A stretch of DNA of 64,000 nt, taken from contig NZ_FORY01000007.1 in assembly GCF_900114135.1 (NCBI RefSeq), positions 19,730 to 83,729 on the forward strand, in the 5' to 3' direction. The position numbers and the translations under genes are program-made. The notes below the pieces were generated by a model that searched no databases, had not been told where the DNA came from, and saw nothing but the letters and a program-made list of their open reading frames with translations. The stretch comes from Celeribacter halophilus (lineage in GTDB: Bacteria; Pseudomonadota; Alphaproteobacteria; Rhodobacterales; Rhodobacteraceae). Positions 10,169-18,096 of this stretch are shown here, piece after piece. Position 1 is the first letter of the stretch; each line of letters opens with the position of its first letter.

Positions 10169-10996
10169 CTAGACATAAGGCATCAACGCCTCTCTGAGCA
10201 TCCCCGCCGCTCCGGCATGGACCACAGGCCCCAGCATCTCCCGCGCGGCGGGTGCATCAAGGTCGGAATGAACCATAAGCTCATATCCGGTCGCGATTTC
10301 GTCTTTCGTGGCGACCACCTCCACCACATCTTTGACCAAGGGACGCAGGCCTTCGACCATCTCGCAGTTGACGAACAAAGGATCACCCGCAATGGCATCA
10401 CAGGCGGCGCCATCATCCGGTGAATGATCCGAGAGCCACAACAGCACAACATCACCGTGCAGCTTTTCCACCATGGTTTCCATCCGCGCACTCCAAGCCC
10501 TGCGCAACTCCTCGCGCACCATCGCGAATTTCTTTGATGAGGCCGCGCCAAGCGTGTGCAGCAAGTGTCGCGTGAAATTGAAATCCGTGAAATCGATATT
10601 GCGATACATACGCTGTAATTCGTCTGACGCGCGAAGGAAACGGTCATTGCGGCGCGCGTGAACAGTATAGAAACGGTTCGAGATGTTCTGCGCTCCGGGA
10701 ATTTGCAGCACCGTCACCTCGGCCTTGCGGCAAATGTCGAGGACGGTTTCATCGCTCAAAAACACATCTACCCCGCCGTTTACACAGCCGAGGTTCACCC
10801 CTGTCATGCCAAGGCTCGTCTCCACCAGCGCCGGGAACGGCATGTCTACGAATTTGCCATAAGTTTCCGTGCCGCCCAGAAAGGCCACATAGGGCGCATC
10901 AAGATCTTTCTGTGGCCCGCGAAAGAGAAGTTTAGAATTGCCATACCGGCACGGCGTATAGTTAAGCGCGCCCTCGCCCATGTTTTGATAAGCCAT
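10169..10996 (-). CDS. DUF6473 family protein
   Basis: A 275-residue protein beginning [19 protein letters not shown], which I recognise as the start of DUF6473 proteins common in Rhodobacterales. The [29 protein letters not shown] and [13 protein letters not shown] segments recall the block order of SGNH-type hydrolases, though the canonical GDS serine is not evident, so catalysis is uncertain. No signal peptide is seen. It stands alone between the etfA terminator and a 292-base gap before the divergent 3-hydroxybutyryl-CoA dehydrogenase gene. True function is unknown. Confidence 0.8.
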   Translation of the reverse strand: MAYQNMGEGALNYTPCRYGNSKLLFRGPQKDLDAPYVAFLGGTETYGKFVDMPFPALVETSLGMTGVNLGCVNGGVDVFLSDETVLDICRKAEVTVLQIPGAQNISNRFYTVHARRNDRFLRASDELQRMYRNIDFTDFNFTRHLLHTLGAASSKKFAMVREELRRAWSARMETMVEKLHGDVVLLWLSDHSPDDGAACDAIAGDPLFVNCEMVEGLRPLVKDVVEVVATKDEIATGYELMVHSDLDAPAAREMLGPVVHAGAAGMLREALMPYV

Positions 10997-11228
10997 GTGT
11001 CCACCCACTGCTTTAATTTTCACCCGAGTGGGAGAGTCGCAGACACAAGTTGCTAAATCGCTAAACCGCCGATTCGATATAAATTTTAGGCATTTATCTA
11101 CCTCACAGCGCTTTCGAACCACAAGCTTTCCGCGACATACGATCCCGCGAAATCAGGCCGGAAACCGCGGCCGCCCCCCTTGTAACACCGGTTCATTGCG
11201 AAAGACTTTCGCCCCCCTGCCTTACCCC

Positions 11229-11258
11229 TTGAATACCGCGCTTCTAGCTGCGTAAACT
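11229..11258 (+). promoter_or_regulatory. Candidate sigma-70 promoter for 3-hydroxybutyryl-CoA dehydrogenase
   Basis: TTGAAT, an 18-bp spacer and TAAACT lie 31 bases before the ATG. The rest of the 292-base gap from 10997 shows no open frame or strong repeat. Confidence 0.45.
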
Positions 11259-11288
11259 CTCTGCAAACCGGTCCAGGGAGAATGCGGG

Positions 11289-12164
11289 ATGGAGATCAAA
11301 AAAGTCGGAATCGTCGGTGCCGGCCAGATGGGCAACGGGATCGCGCATGTGTTCGCTTTGGCGGGGTATGATGTGGTTGTGAACGACATCTCGCAGGAGG
11401 CGCTGGACAAGGCTGTGGCCACGATCACGCGCAACCTTGACCGTCAGGTATCGCGCGAAAAGATCACCGCAGAGAAACGCGACACCGCGCTGGCGCGGAT
11501 CACGACGACATTGCAGCTTGAAGACCTCGGCCAGACCGATCTGGTGATCGAGGCGGCGACCGAGCGCGAGGACGTGAAGAACGCCATTTTCGAGCGCCTC
11601 CTGCCGCATCTCAAACCCGAGACCATCCTGACCTCGAACACCTCGTCGATCTCGATCACGCGGCTGGCCTCGCGCACGGATCGGCCGGAAAAATTCATGG
11701 GGTTCCACTTCATGAATCCGGTGCCAGTGATGCAACTGGTGGAACTGATCCGCGGCATAGCCACCGATGAGGCCACCTATCACACGCTTCTGAAAGTGGT
11801 TGAAAACCTTGGAAAAACTGCCGCAAGCGCCGAGGATTTTCCTGCCTTCATCGTCAACCGCATCCTGATGCCGATGATCAACGAAGCCGTCTATACGCTC
11901 TACGAAGGCGTCGGCTCCGTGAAGTCCATCGACGAATCAATGAAGCTCGGCGCGAACCATCCGATGGGGCCTCTTGAGCTTGCGGATTTCATCGGACTCG
12001 ACACCTGTCTGGCGATCATGAACGTGCTGCATGACGGGCTGGCGGATACGAAATACCGGCCCTGCCCGCTGCTAACGAAATATGTCGAAGCGGGCTGGCT
12101 CGGGCGCAAAACCCAGCGCGGATTTTACGACTACCGTGGCGAAACTCCGGTGCCCACGCGCTAA
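11289..12164 (+). CDS. 3-hydroxybutyryl-CoA dehydrogenase
   Basis: A 291-residue single-domain 3-hydroxyacyl-CoA dehydrogenase. It has an N-terminal GAGQMGNGIAHVFA dinucleotide fold, the NTSSISIT segment, the catalytic His in GFHFMNPVPVMQLVE, and NHPMGPLELADFIGLD in the C-terminal dimer domain. The length fits Hbd/PaaH-type enzymes rather than a fused FadB. It would interconvert 3-hydroxybutyryl-CoA and acetoacetyl-CoA in PHB/butyrate or ethylmalonyl-CoA metabolism. The ATG follows GGGAG, and a terminator follows the gene. Confidence 0.95.
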   Translation: MEIKKVGIVGAGQMGNGIAHVFALAGYDVVVNDISQEALDKAVATITRNLDRQVSREKITAEKRDTALARITTTLQLEDLGQTDLVIEAATEREDVKNAIFERLLPHLKPETILTSNTSSISITRLASRTDRPEKFMGFHFMNPVPVMQLVELIRGIATDEATYHTLLKVVENLGKTAASAEDFPAFIVNRILMPMINEAVYTLYEGVGSVKSIDESMKLGANHPMGPLELADFIGLDTCLAIMNVLHDGLADTKYRPCPLLTKYVEAGWLGRKTQRGFYDYRGETPVPTR

Positions 12165-12192
12165 ATCCGAACGACCGGAAACAGGACAAAAC

Positions 12193-12218
12193 AAAGGGGC
12201 CGCAAAGGCCCCTTTTTT
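12193..12218. terminator. Terminator after 3-hydroxybutyryl-CoA dehydrogenase
   Basis: AAAGGGGCC / GGCCCCTTT stem, 5-base loop, then six T. The minus-strand tail is also T-rich, so it can serve the convergent acyltransferase gene. Confidence 0.88.
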
Positions 12219-12220
12219 GC

Positions 12221-12264
12221 TGTCGGATATGTGTCGGACATCTGTCGGACTTTTGTCGGGCAAC
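12221..12264. repeat. Four tandem 11-bp repeats, TGTCGGannnn
   Basis: TGTCGG occurs at 12221, 12232, 12243 and 12254, exactly 11 bases apart. The units are TGTCGGATATG, TGTCGGACATC, TGTCGGACTTT and TGTCGGGCAAC; a weaker TGTCA follows at 12266. The block lies between the dehydrogenase terminator and the acyltransferase stop codon and codes for nothing recognisable. Confidence 0.85.
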
Positions 12265-12317
12265 CTGTCAAACCACGATCCGGCCCGTCACTTTGTCCAA
12301 AACCACCGAAACCGCGC

Positions 12318-13232
12318 CTAGTCGGTGCGCCCCCCCAAGGCCAGCGTGTGAGACCGCATCCAGTTCATGAACTCGCGCGTCTTCGATTGCCACTCCTTGA
12401 GGTCTTCCGGCGTCAGAGGATCGCCGATGACAGGGGCCTGCGGCTTGTCCATCGCGCGGGCGATCTCATGAAGCAAAAGCCCCTGACGGAAACTCGCGGA
12501 AATCTTGTCAGCGATCTGATACAGCCGCGTGTTGCGCCCCGGAAAATAGATCGGCAGAACCGTTGCGCCGGATTTCAGCACCATCTTGGCGGTAAACGGG
12601 TTCCACGGCTTTTCCTTGACCGGTCCCCACCACGTCTCGGAGGAGGCCACGGCCCCCGCAGGGAACAGAATAATCACCCCGCCCGCCTTGAGAGTCGCCA
12701 TCGCCTCGTTGCGCATCCGGATCGAGGCGCGATGGCTGTCCGGCTCATGCGGGAAGGGCACGGGCAACATGAAAGGGTCGATCTCACGGATGCCGGTCAA
12801 CAGCGAGCGCGTCAGGATTTTGTAATCCGAGCGCACCTTGCCGATCAGTTCCGCCATCACCAGACCGTCCACCAGCCCGTGCGGGTGGTTGGCGACCACG
12901 ACAAGCGGACCTGTTGCGGGTATCTTGGCGATCTGTTCCTCGGGGGTCAAAACGTCGATCCCCATGACTTCGAGCGCCTGACTGAAGAACGGCTGCCCCA
13001 TCGGCGTGCCCATCCGCTCGAACCGGCGAATACGACGCAGAAGCGGGAGTTTACCTGTCAGCCATTCGATCGTGCGAATGACCAGAACTTTCTTGGGGTC
13101 GGAAAACGTCCCCGCATAGGACAGGCGTCGCCCGTCATACCTTACGAAATCGGGGTCACCGGGTTTGGGCACATTCTGAAAGGCGTCCTCGGGGGCGTCA
13201 ATCTCCGTCCCATGCTCTTCGGGTTGAGACAC
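12318..13232 (-). CDS. Lysophospholipid (1-acylglycerol-3-phosphate) acyltransferase family protein
   Basis: A 304-residue PlsC-superfamily protein. The NHPHGLVDG acceptor motif and the later FPAGAVA phosphate-binding block match the NHPxGxxDG subgroup of LPLAT enzymes, which acylate lysolipids at the membrane. The GTG at 13232 is one base after the HPr stop with GAGG nine bases upstream, so it is probably translated as the last gene of the PTS-regulatory run. The precise lipid substrate is unknown; ornithine lipid or phosphatidic acid synthesis are both possible. Confidence 0.85.
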   Translation of the reverse strand: MSQPEEHGTEIDAPEDAFQNVPKPGDPDFVRYDGRRLSYAGTFSDPKKVLVIRTIEWLTGKLPLLRRIRRFERMGTPMGQPFFSQALEVMGIDVLTPEEQIAKIPATGPLVVVANHPHGLVDGLVMAELIGKVRSDYKILTRSLLTGIREIDPFMLPVPFPHEPDSHRASIRMRNEAMATLKAGGVIILFPAGAVASSETWWGPVKEKPWNPFTAKMVLKSGATVLPIYFPGRNTRLYQIADKISASFRQGLLLHEIARAMDKPQAPVIGDPLTPEDLKEWQSKTREFMNWMRSHTLALGGRTD

Positions 13233-13233
13233 C

Positions 13234-13509
13234 TTACATATCCTCGCCAAATCTGTCCTTGATCAGGGCCTCAATTGCATCTGCCAGCGCATCTGCCTCT
13301 GGCCCTGCCGTTGTCACGTCAATAGTCGTTCCTTTGGACGCTGCCAACATCAAAAGCCCCATAATGCTGTCACCAGATGTGCTCAGCCCGTCTCTGGAGA
13401 CTTCTGCCGTGGCGTCAAATTCCTCGACCACTTCCACGAGTTTCGCAGAGGCCCGCGCGTGCAGTCCTTTGACGTTTATAATCTCGTGCGTGCGCGTCAC
13501 TTGCGCCAT
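13234..13509 (-). CDS. ptsH: HPr-type phosphocarrier protein
   Basis: A 91-residue HPr. The phosphorylated histidine is His17 in GLHARAS, and Ser48 in GDSIMGLL is the site expected for HPr kinase. The ATG at 13509 with GAGG eight bases upstream is preferred over a GTG three codons earlier. It lies with EIIA and HPr kinase but with no sugar permease, so it is likely a regulatory nitrogen/carbon PTS carrier. The PlsC-like acyltransferase follows after one base. Confidence 0.94.
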   Translation of the reverse strand: MAQVTRTHEIINVKGLHARASAKLVEVVEEFDATAEVSRDGLSTSGDSIMGLLMLAASKGTTIDVTTAGPEADALADAIEALIKDRFGEDM

Positions 13510-13542
13510 CACTCCCACCTCGGTCTTTCATTCTTGTTCTTT

Positions 13543-13935
13543 TTAACGGCCCTGCACGTCAAAACTGTCGATATATTTTCGTCCGGCATCAAGCGCGTTG
13601 CCGACGGCTTCCGCAACCGGTTTATGCCGGGACTTCGCCAGTTTGATCAACATCGGCAGGTTCGCGCCGTAAATGATCCGGCGATCATCGTGATGACAGG
13701 CCAGAAGCGACAGGTTCGACGGGCTCCCCCCGAACATATCGGTCACAACAACGACACCATCGCCGCTATCGACATCGTCGGCGGCCAGACAGATCTCGCG
13801 CTGCTTGTCAGAGCGGTTGTGATCCGGCTCTATGGATATGGCCTCTATGCCGATCTGCTTGCCGACCACATGTTCGACCGCCGCGAGATATTCGCGGGCC
13901 AGTCCTCCATGGGCAACGATAACAATTCCGATCAC
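13543..13935 (-). CDS. PTS EIIA component, mannose/fructose-family, probably regulatory
   Basis: A 130-residue EIIA-Man fold protein. The phosphoryl-acceptor His9 is in IVIVAHGGLA, and VTDMFGGSPSN is the conserved second block. The start is a GTG at 13935 with GGGGAAG upstream. No EIIB, EIIC or EIID gene is present, which in alphaproteobacteria indicates a signalling rather than sugar-importing role. It lies between rapZ (14 bases) and HPr (33 bases). Confidence 0.92.
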   Translation of the reverse strand: MIGIVIVAHGGLAREYLAAVEHVVGKQIGIEAISIEPDHNRSDKQREICLAADDVDSGDGVVVVTDMFGGSPSNLSLLACHHDDRRIIYGANLPMLIKLAKSRHKPVAEAVGNALDAGRKYIDSFDVQGR

Positions 13936-13949
13936 GTCAGCTTCCCCGA

Positions 13950-14855
13950 TCAGATGCCGCTTTGGCGGCGTTCAAGTTCCCTATGCCTTATTGACACCGG
14001 CCAATTATGTTCTGCAAGGGCTTTGGAAAGAATTTCGGCCAGAGTGACGGATCTGTGTTGTCCGCCAGTGCAGCCGAAGGCGATTGCGAGGTGTTTCTTA
14101 CCTTCGTCCTGATAGGCCGGCAGCAAGAGCAAAGTCAGTTCGAGCACTTTCTGGAAGAAAGCGGCAAAGCGCGGGTCATTTTGCACATAGCCCTGCACAC
14201 GGCTGTCGGTGCCGTCGAGTGCGCGCAAGCTTTCGTCCCAATAGGGATTGGCCAGAAAGCGCACGTCAAAGACCATATCGACGCCGCGCGGCATTCCGCG
14301 TTTATAGGAAAAGCTGTGCACGGAGAGCGCCATGTCAGCCTCGCGCCCTTTGGCAAACCAGCGCTCGATGTCGTCGCGCAGGTCATGCGGCGTCATCTCG
14401 GAGGTATCGATCAGAATGTCGGCGCGGGCGCGGATCGGACCCAAAAGGTCGATTTCGCGTGCCACCCCGTCCTGTGCCGTCTCGGCAGAGGCGAGCGGGT
14501 GGCGGCGGCGGGTTTCGGAATAGCGGCGGATCAGCACGTCGGGTGCGCAGTCGAGGTAGAGCACCTCGGCATCATGGTTCGGGTCGCGGGTGAGATCGTC
14601 GATCACTTCGATCACGCCGTTGACCGAGAAATCTCGGTTGCGCACGTCGAGCCCCAGAGCCAGTGGACGGGTCAGCCCGCCACCTTCGAGCAGGCGCGGA
14701 AGCAGCGAGATCGGCAGGTTGTCGATCACCTCAAAACCCAGATCTTCGAGCGTGTTGATCGCGGTGGAGCGCCCTGCCCCCGAAGGGCCGGTCACAAGCA
14801 CGACGCGATGGCGGCTTTTCGATTGCGGAATGGGCATGTCAGCGGGCGTGCTCAC
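13950..14855 (-). CDS. rapZ: RNase adapter RapZ
   Basis: About 301 residues. An N-terminal P-loop domain ([15 protein letters not shown], residues 20–33) is followed by the C-terminal [10 protein letters not shown] block typical of RapZ/YvcJ. The usual Walker lysine is arginine here (GAGRST). The start is either GTG 14855, overlapping the hprK stop as GTGA with AGGAGG nine bases upstream, or ATG 14861; the GTG fits better. In enterobacteria RapZ directs RNase E to a small RNA controlling glucosamine synthesis; the role here beside PTS genes is not established. Confidence 0.93.
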   Translation of the reverse strand: MSTPADMPIPQSKSRHRVVLVTGPSGAGRSTAINTLEDLGFEVIDNLPISLLPRLLEGGGLTRPLALGLDVRNRDFSVNGVIEVIDDLTRDPNHDAEVLYLDCAPDVLIRRYSETRRRHPLASAETAQDGVAREIDLLGPIRARADILIDTSEMTPHDLRDDIERWFAKGREADMALSVHSFSYKRGMPRGVDMVFDVRFLANPYWDESLRALDGTDSRVQGYVQNDPRFAAFFQKVLELTLLLLPAYQDEGKKHLAIAFGCTGGQHRSVTLAEILSKALAEHNWPVSIRHRELERRQSGI

Positions 14856-15295
14856 GCGCATCGGCCTCCTTTGAGCCATTGTATGAGGGCCGGAGCGAAT
14901 TGCGGCCCGTCCACCCTGTAAAACAGGGGAATCGAGACATTGATGAGAGCCTTTTCCCGTCGGAGAGGCAAGCGGTCAGTTTCGACCTGTGACAGATCGA
15001 CAACGCCGCGCAGGATGGCGGCGGGCAGAGGCTCTGCACGCAGCAGGCCGACGCCGCGAGCTTCGATCATGCCGGAGATGGTGTCCGGCGCTATAGCGGT
15101 GAGAGTTTGGGCCTTTGGATCACACCGGACATGGGTCCGGTCGTCAGAGACCAGCACCGCCCCCAGCGCCATGAGTTCGAGCGCAAGGGTCGATTTTCCG
15201 CTGCCCGAGGGGCCAAGGATCAGCAGGCCCGTGGCTTCATCCAGCGCGACGCAGGAGGCATGAAGGATCAGACCATCCTGCGACTGCGCAGTCAC
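14852..15295 (-). CDS. hprK: HPr kinase/phosphorylase, short alphaproteobacterial form
   Basis: A 147-residue protein corresponding to the catalytic half of HPrK. Walker A is GPSGSGKST at residues 28–36, followed by VSDDRTHV and IEARGVGLL. The N-terminal regulatory domain of the Gram-positive enzyme is absent, as is usual in alphaproteobacteria. It would phosphorylate HPr Ser48. It overlaps both neighbours by four bases (chvG stop, rapZ start), so the chain is translationally coupled. Confidence 0.93.
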   Translation of the reverse strand: MTAQSQDGLILHASCVALDEATGLLILGPSGSGKSTLALELMALGAVLVSDDRTHVRCDPKAQTLTAIAPDTISGMIEARGVGLLRAEPLPAAILRGVVDLSQVETDRLPLRREKALINVSIPLFYRVDGPQFAPALIQWLKGGRCA

Positions 15296-17016
15296 ACCGG
15301 CAGGCCCACGACAAAACGGGCGCCAAGTGGCTCGGAGGTAATGTCGGCATCGGTCGGACGAATGTTCTCCGCCCAGATCACGCCGCCATGCGCCTCGACG
15401 ATCTGTTTCGAGATCGCCAGACCAAGGCCGGAGTTGTTGCCGAACTGACCGACCGGACGTTGCGAATAGAAGCGTTTGAAGATTTTCGTCAGCGCCTCTT
15501 CGGGGATGCCCGGACCGGTGTCTTCGACGACAACCAGCACCCTGTGATCCCGCTTGCGCACCCAGACACGGATTGCATCGCCATCCTCGCAGAAGGAGAT
15601 CGCGTTGGTGATCAGGTTCACAAACACCTGCGCCAGCCGCGCTTCGAGACCGGAGACGACAATCGGCTGGTCCGGCATGTCGGAGATGAACTCCACGCCT
15701 TTTTGCTGCGCGTCCTGAGCGAGATATTCGATCAGGTTCGTCAATGTCTGGATCAGATTGAACTCTTCTTCCTCTTCCTTGACCAATTCGCTGTCGAGAC
15801 GCGAGGCGTTGGAAATATCGGAAACCAGACGGTCAAGGCGACGCACATCATGTTCGATCACGTCGAGCAGCTTGTCGCGGTGCTCTTCCTTCTTGACGAT
15901 CCGCAGGGAGCCGACCGCCGAGCGCAGGGAGGCCAGCGGGTTCTTGATCTCATGGGCCACATCTGCGGCGAATTGTTCGTTCGCGTCGATCCGGTCATAG
16001 AGTGCCGCCACCATGCCACGCAGCGCCGCAGACAGACGCCCGATCTCGTCGGGACGCCCCGACAGGTCGGGGATACGCACACGCCCCGGCGCAACTTTCC
16101 GGCTGTTCTTGTCGCGCCCGATTTCTGCGGCGGCGGCCAGATCGGCCAGAGGGTTGGCAATGGTCGAGGCCAGCATGAGGCTCAAACCGATGGAGACCAG
16201 AAGAGCGATGATAAAGACCTGAAGGATCTGTTCGCGCTCCACACGCACGAGATCGTCAAGCTCTCCTTCGCCGGACACCAGCCCGACAACCCCGATGACC
16301 TCGCCGCTGTCATCCAGCGTGATCGGGGCCGCAACCGAGAACAGCGTGGAACCGTGACCGTTCACGCTTGTGTTCACATGGATGCCATCCCCGAGCGCAT
16401 TGGCAGCAAGGGCCGCGACCTGTTCGCGCACATTCTCGAAATCCTCGCCGCTCTTGCCCTTGGAAAAGGTAATGGTGGTCCAGACCTTATTCAGGAAATC
16501 CGAAATGACCGTAGAGCGGCCCTCATGCTGCACACCGGAGACTTTCTCCGGACCACCGCGGGCCATGCCTTCGGTAGAGGCGATCAGCACCCCGTCCTTG
16601 TCATATAGATAGACATTTTCGAGCAGAGGCAGTTCCAGCACATTGGACACGGTCGACATATCGCCAGACTCGTTGTCAAGCGACAGAACCCCGTCCGCCC
16701 CCGCCGTAACCGCCAGCATATCGGCAACCAAGGCGGCCTCCGTCACCATTGCCGCCTCACGCTGCATCACCAGACTGTTGCGGAAGGGATTCAGATAGAG
16801 AATGCCCGCCACCATGAGAATGATCGCAATGAGGTTGTAGGTGATGATTTTCTGTGCCAGCGGCGAGCGTTTCACCGCAATGAATTTGCGCCGCCTGCGC
16901 TTTTCGCGCAGTTCGGCGTCAGATGTGCGGGGCGCAACCCAATCGTCACCGAGCACTACGTCAGTGTTATCGCGGCTGGATTTCTCCGCACGGTCCATGT
17001 CGGAAGTCAGGGCCAT
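15292..17016 (-). CDS. chvG: Sensor histidine kinase ChvG
   Basis: A 574-residue inner-membrane kinase. It has TM1 at about 57–75, a periplasmic sensor region to about 262, TM2 at about 263–287, HAMP, then HisKA with His355 in VAHEIKNPLASL, and a HATPase with DTGPGIPEEALTKIFKRF. Location between chvI and hprK identifies it as ChvG (ExoS/BvrS). ChvG orthologues respond to acidity and envelope state in rhizobia; the stimulus in Rhodobacterales is not known. The ATG overlaps the chvI stop by one base (TAATG). Confidence 0.95.
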   Translation of the reverse strand: MALTSDMDRAEKSSRDNTDVVLGDDWVAPRTSDAELREKRRRRKFIAVKRSPLAQKIITYNLIAIILMVAGILYLNPFRNSLVMQREAAMVTEAALVADMLAVTAGADGVLSLDNESGDMSTVSNVLELPLLENVYLYDKDGVLIASTEGMARGGPEKVSGVQHEGRSTVISDFLNKVWTTITFSKGKSGEDFENVREQVAALAANALGDGIHVNTSVNGHGSTLFSVAAPITLDDSGEVIGVVGLVSGEGELDDLVRVEREQILQVFIIALLVSIGLSLMLASTIANPLADLAAAAEIGRDKNSRKVAPGRVRIPDLSGRPDEIGRLSAALRGMVAALYDRIDANEQFAADVAHEIKNPLASLRSAVGSLRIVKKEEHRDKLLDVIEHDVRRLDRLVSDISNASRLDSELVKEEEEEFNLIQTLTNLIEYLAQDAQQKGVEFISDMPDQPIVVSGLEARLAQVFVNLITNAISFCEDGDAIRVWVRKRDHRVLVVVEDTGPGIPEEALTKIFKRFYSQRPVGQFGNNSGLGLAISKQIVEAHGGVIWAENIRPTDADITSEPLGARFVVGLPV

Positions 17017-17717
17017 TATTCCTCGTTATACCTGTATCCGATGCCGTAAAGCGTTTCGATGGCGGAAAAATCGGAATCCACGGTGCGCATTTTCTTACGC
17101 AGACGTTTGATATGGCTGTCGATGGTCCGGTCATCCACATAGACCTGATCGTCATAGGCCACATCCATCAGCTGATCGCGCGACTTCACAAAGCCGGGGC
17201 GTTGGGCAAGCGCCTGTAACAAAAGGAATTCCGTCACGGTCAAGGTGACATCCTTGCCCTTCCACTTCACCGCGTGACGCAGCGGGTCCATTTCCAGTTC
17301 GCCGCGCACAAGAACCTTGTTCTCGTCCGTCTCGGCCACTTCGATCCCTTCGAGCGCCTCCTGACGCCGCAAGAGCGCACGGATACGTTCGACCAGAAGC
17401 CGCTGGGAAAACGGTTTCTTCACATAATCATCCGCACCCATGCGCAGCCCCAGAACCTCGTCGATCTCGTCATCTTTCGAGGTCAGGAAAATCACCGGCA
17501 TATTGGTTTTCTGCCGCACCCGCTGCAACAGGTCCATACCGTCCATGCGCGGCATCTTGATATCAAACACAGCCATATCGGGGAGACGTTTATTGAACGC
17601 ATCCAGCGCCGACTGGCCATCGTTATAGGTTTCGACCTCGAACCCCTCTGCCTCAAGGGTCATGGATACGGAGGTCAGGATATTCCGGTCGTCATCTACC
17701 AAGGCGATGCGGGACAT
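17016..17717 (-). CDS. chvI: Response regulator ChvI
   Basis: A 233-residue OmpR-type regulator with receiver phosphoacceptor Asp52 in [11 protein letters not shown] and a C-terminal winged helix ending [17 protein letters not shown]. It is first in the chvI–chvG–hprK–rapZ–EIIA–HPr unit and divergent from pckA across 379 bases, the conserved alphaproteobacterial order. The ribosome binding site AAGGAAA lies before the ATG. The gluconeogenic neighbour suggests a link to carbon state, but direct control of pckA is inference. Confidence 0.96.
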   Translation of the reverse strand: MSRIALVDDDRNILTSVSMTLEAEGFEVETYNDGQSALDAFNKRLPDMAVFDIKMPRMDGMDLLQRVRQKTNMPVIFLTSKDDEIDEVLGLRMGADDYVKKPFSQRLLVERIRALLRRQEALEGIEVAETDENKVLVRGELEMDPLRHAVKWKGKDVTLTVTEFLLLQALAQRPGFVKSRDQLMDVAYDDQVYVDDRTIDSHIKRLRKKMRTVDSDFSAIETLYGIGYRYNEE

Positions 17718-18096
17718 TGTCGGTTTCCTTCAACTGCTCAACTATTGCATTTTTTTGCCATATTCCGTGTTTCACCGGATCAAATCAAGCGAAACCGCGA
17801 ATCAAAATGCGTGTCAGAGGTCAGAGAAACAGGAAAAATTCAAGGAATGGCTAATTTGTCTCACTTCGGGGCATTTCACCCGCACCACAGCGAAGCGCGA
17901 CATATTGGCACACATCTGTTTGCGCTATCCCCTAAGTGGTTGCGCTAACTGTTGATCTCGGTCCTATTTACGCGCCGTGCTGGCGTGCTATAGCACCCCC
18001 ATTGGGCGCGTGTGCCGCCCATCCGCGAATGGCCCTTTCGCGGCACAAATTCTATTTCCAGAGACGCCGTCAAGGACACGGCGGAGGAGTTTGCAT
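17718..18096. promoter_or_regulatory. Divergent chvI/pckA control region with direct repeat and palindrome
   Basis: This is 379 bases without a convincing gene. TTGCGCTA occurs at 17920–17927 and 17940–17947, start points 20 bases apart, and the second copy reads GGTTGCGCTAAC, close to a LacI-type operator half-pair. A perfect 12-bp palindrome, GTGCTATAGCAC, lies at 17985–17996. Both elements are between 100 and 180 bases before the pckA ATG. A 34-codon frame at 17846 was considered and not accepted. Confidence 0.6.

Noticed and set aside
12072-12263. Minus-strand 63-codon frame across the 11-bp repeats
   Set aside because: It overlaps the 3' end of the dehydrogenase gene and its terminator and has no start signal or protein-like composition.
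17846-17948. 34-codon frame in the chvI–pckA gap
   Set aside because: It has no spaced ribosome binding site and contains the TTGCGCTA repeat that looks regulatory.
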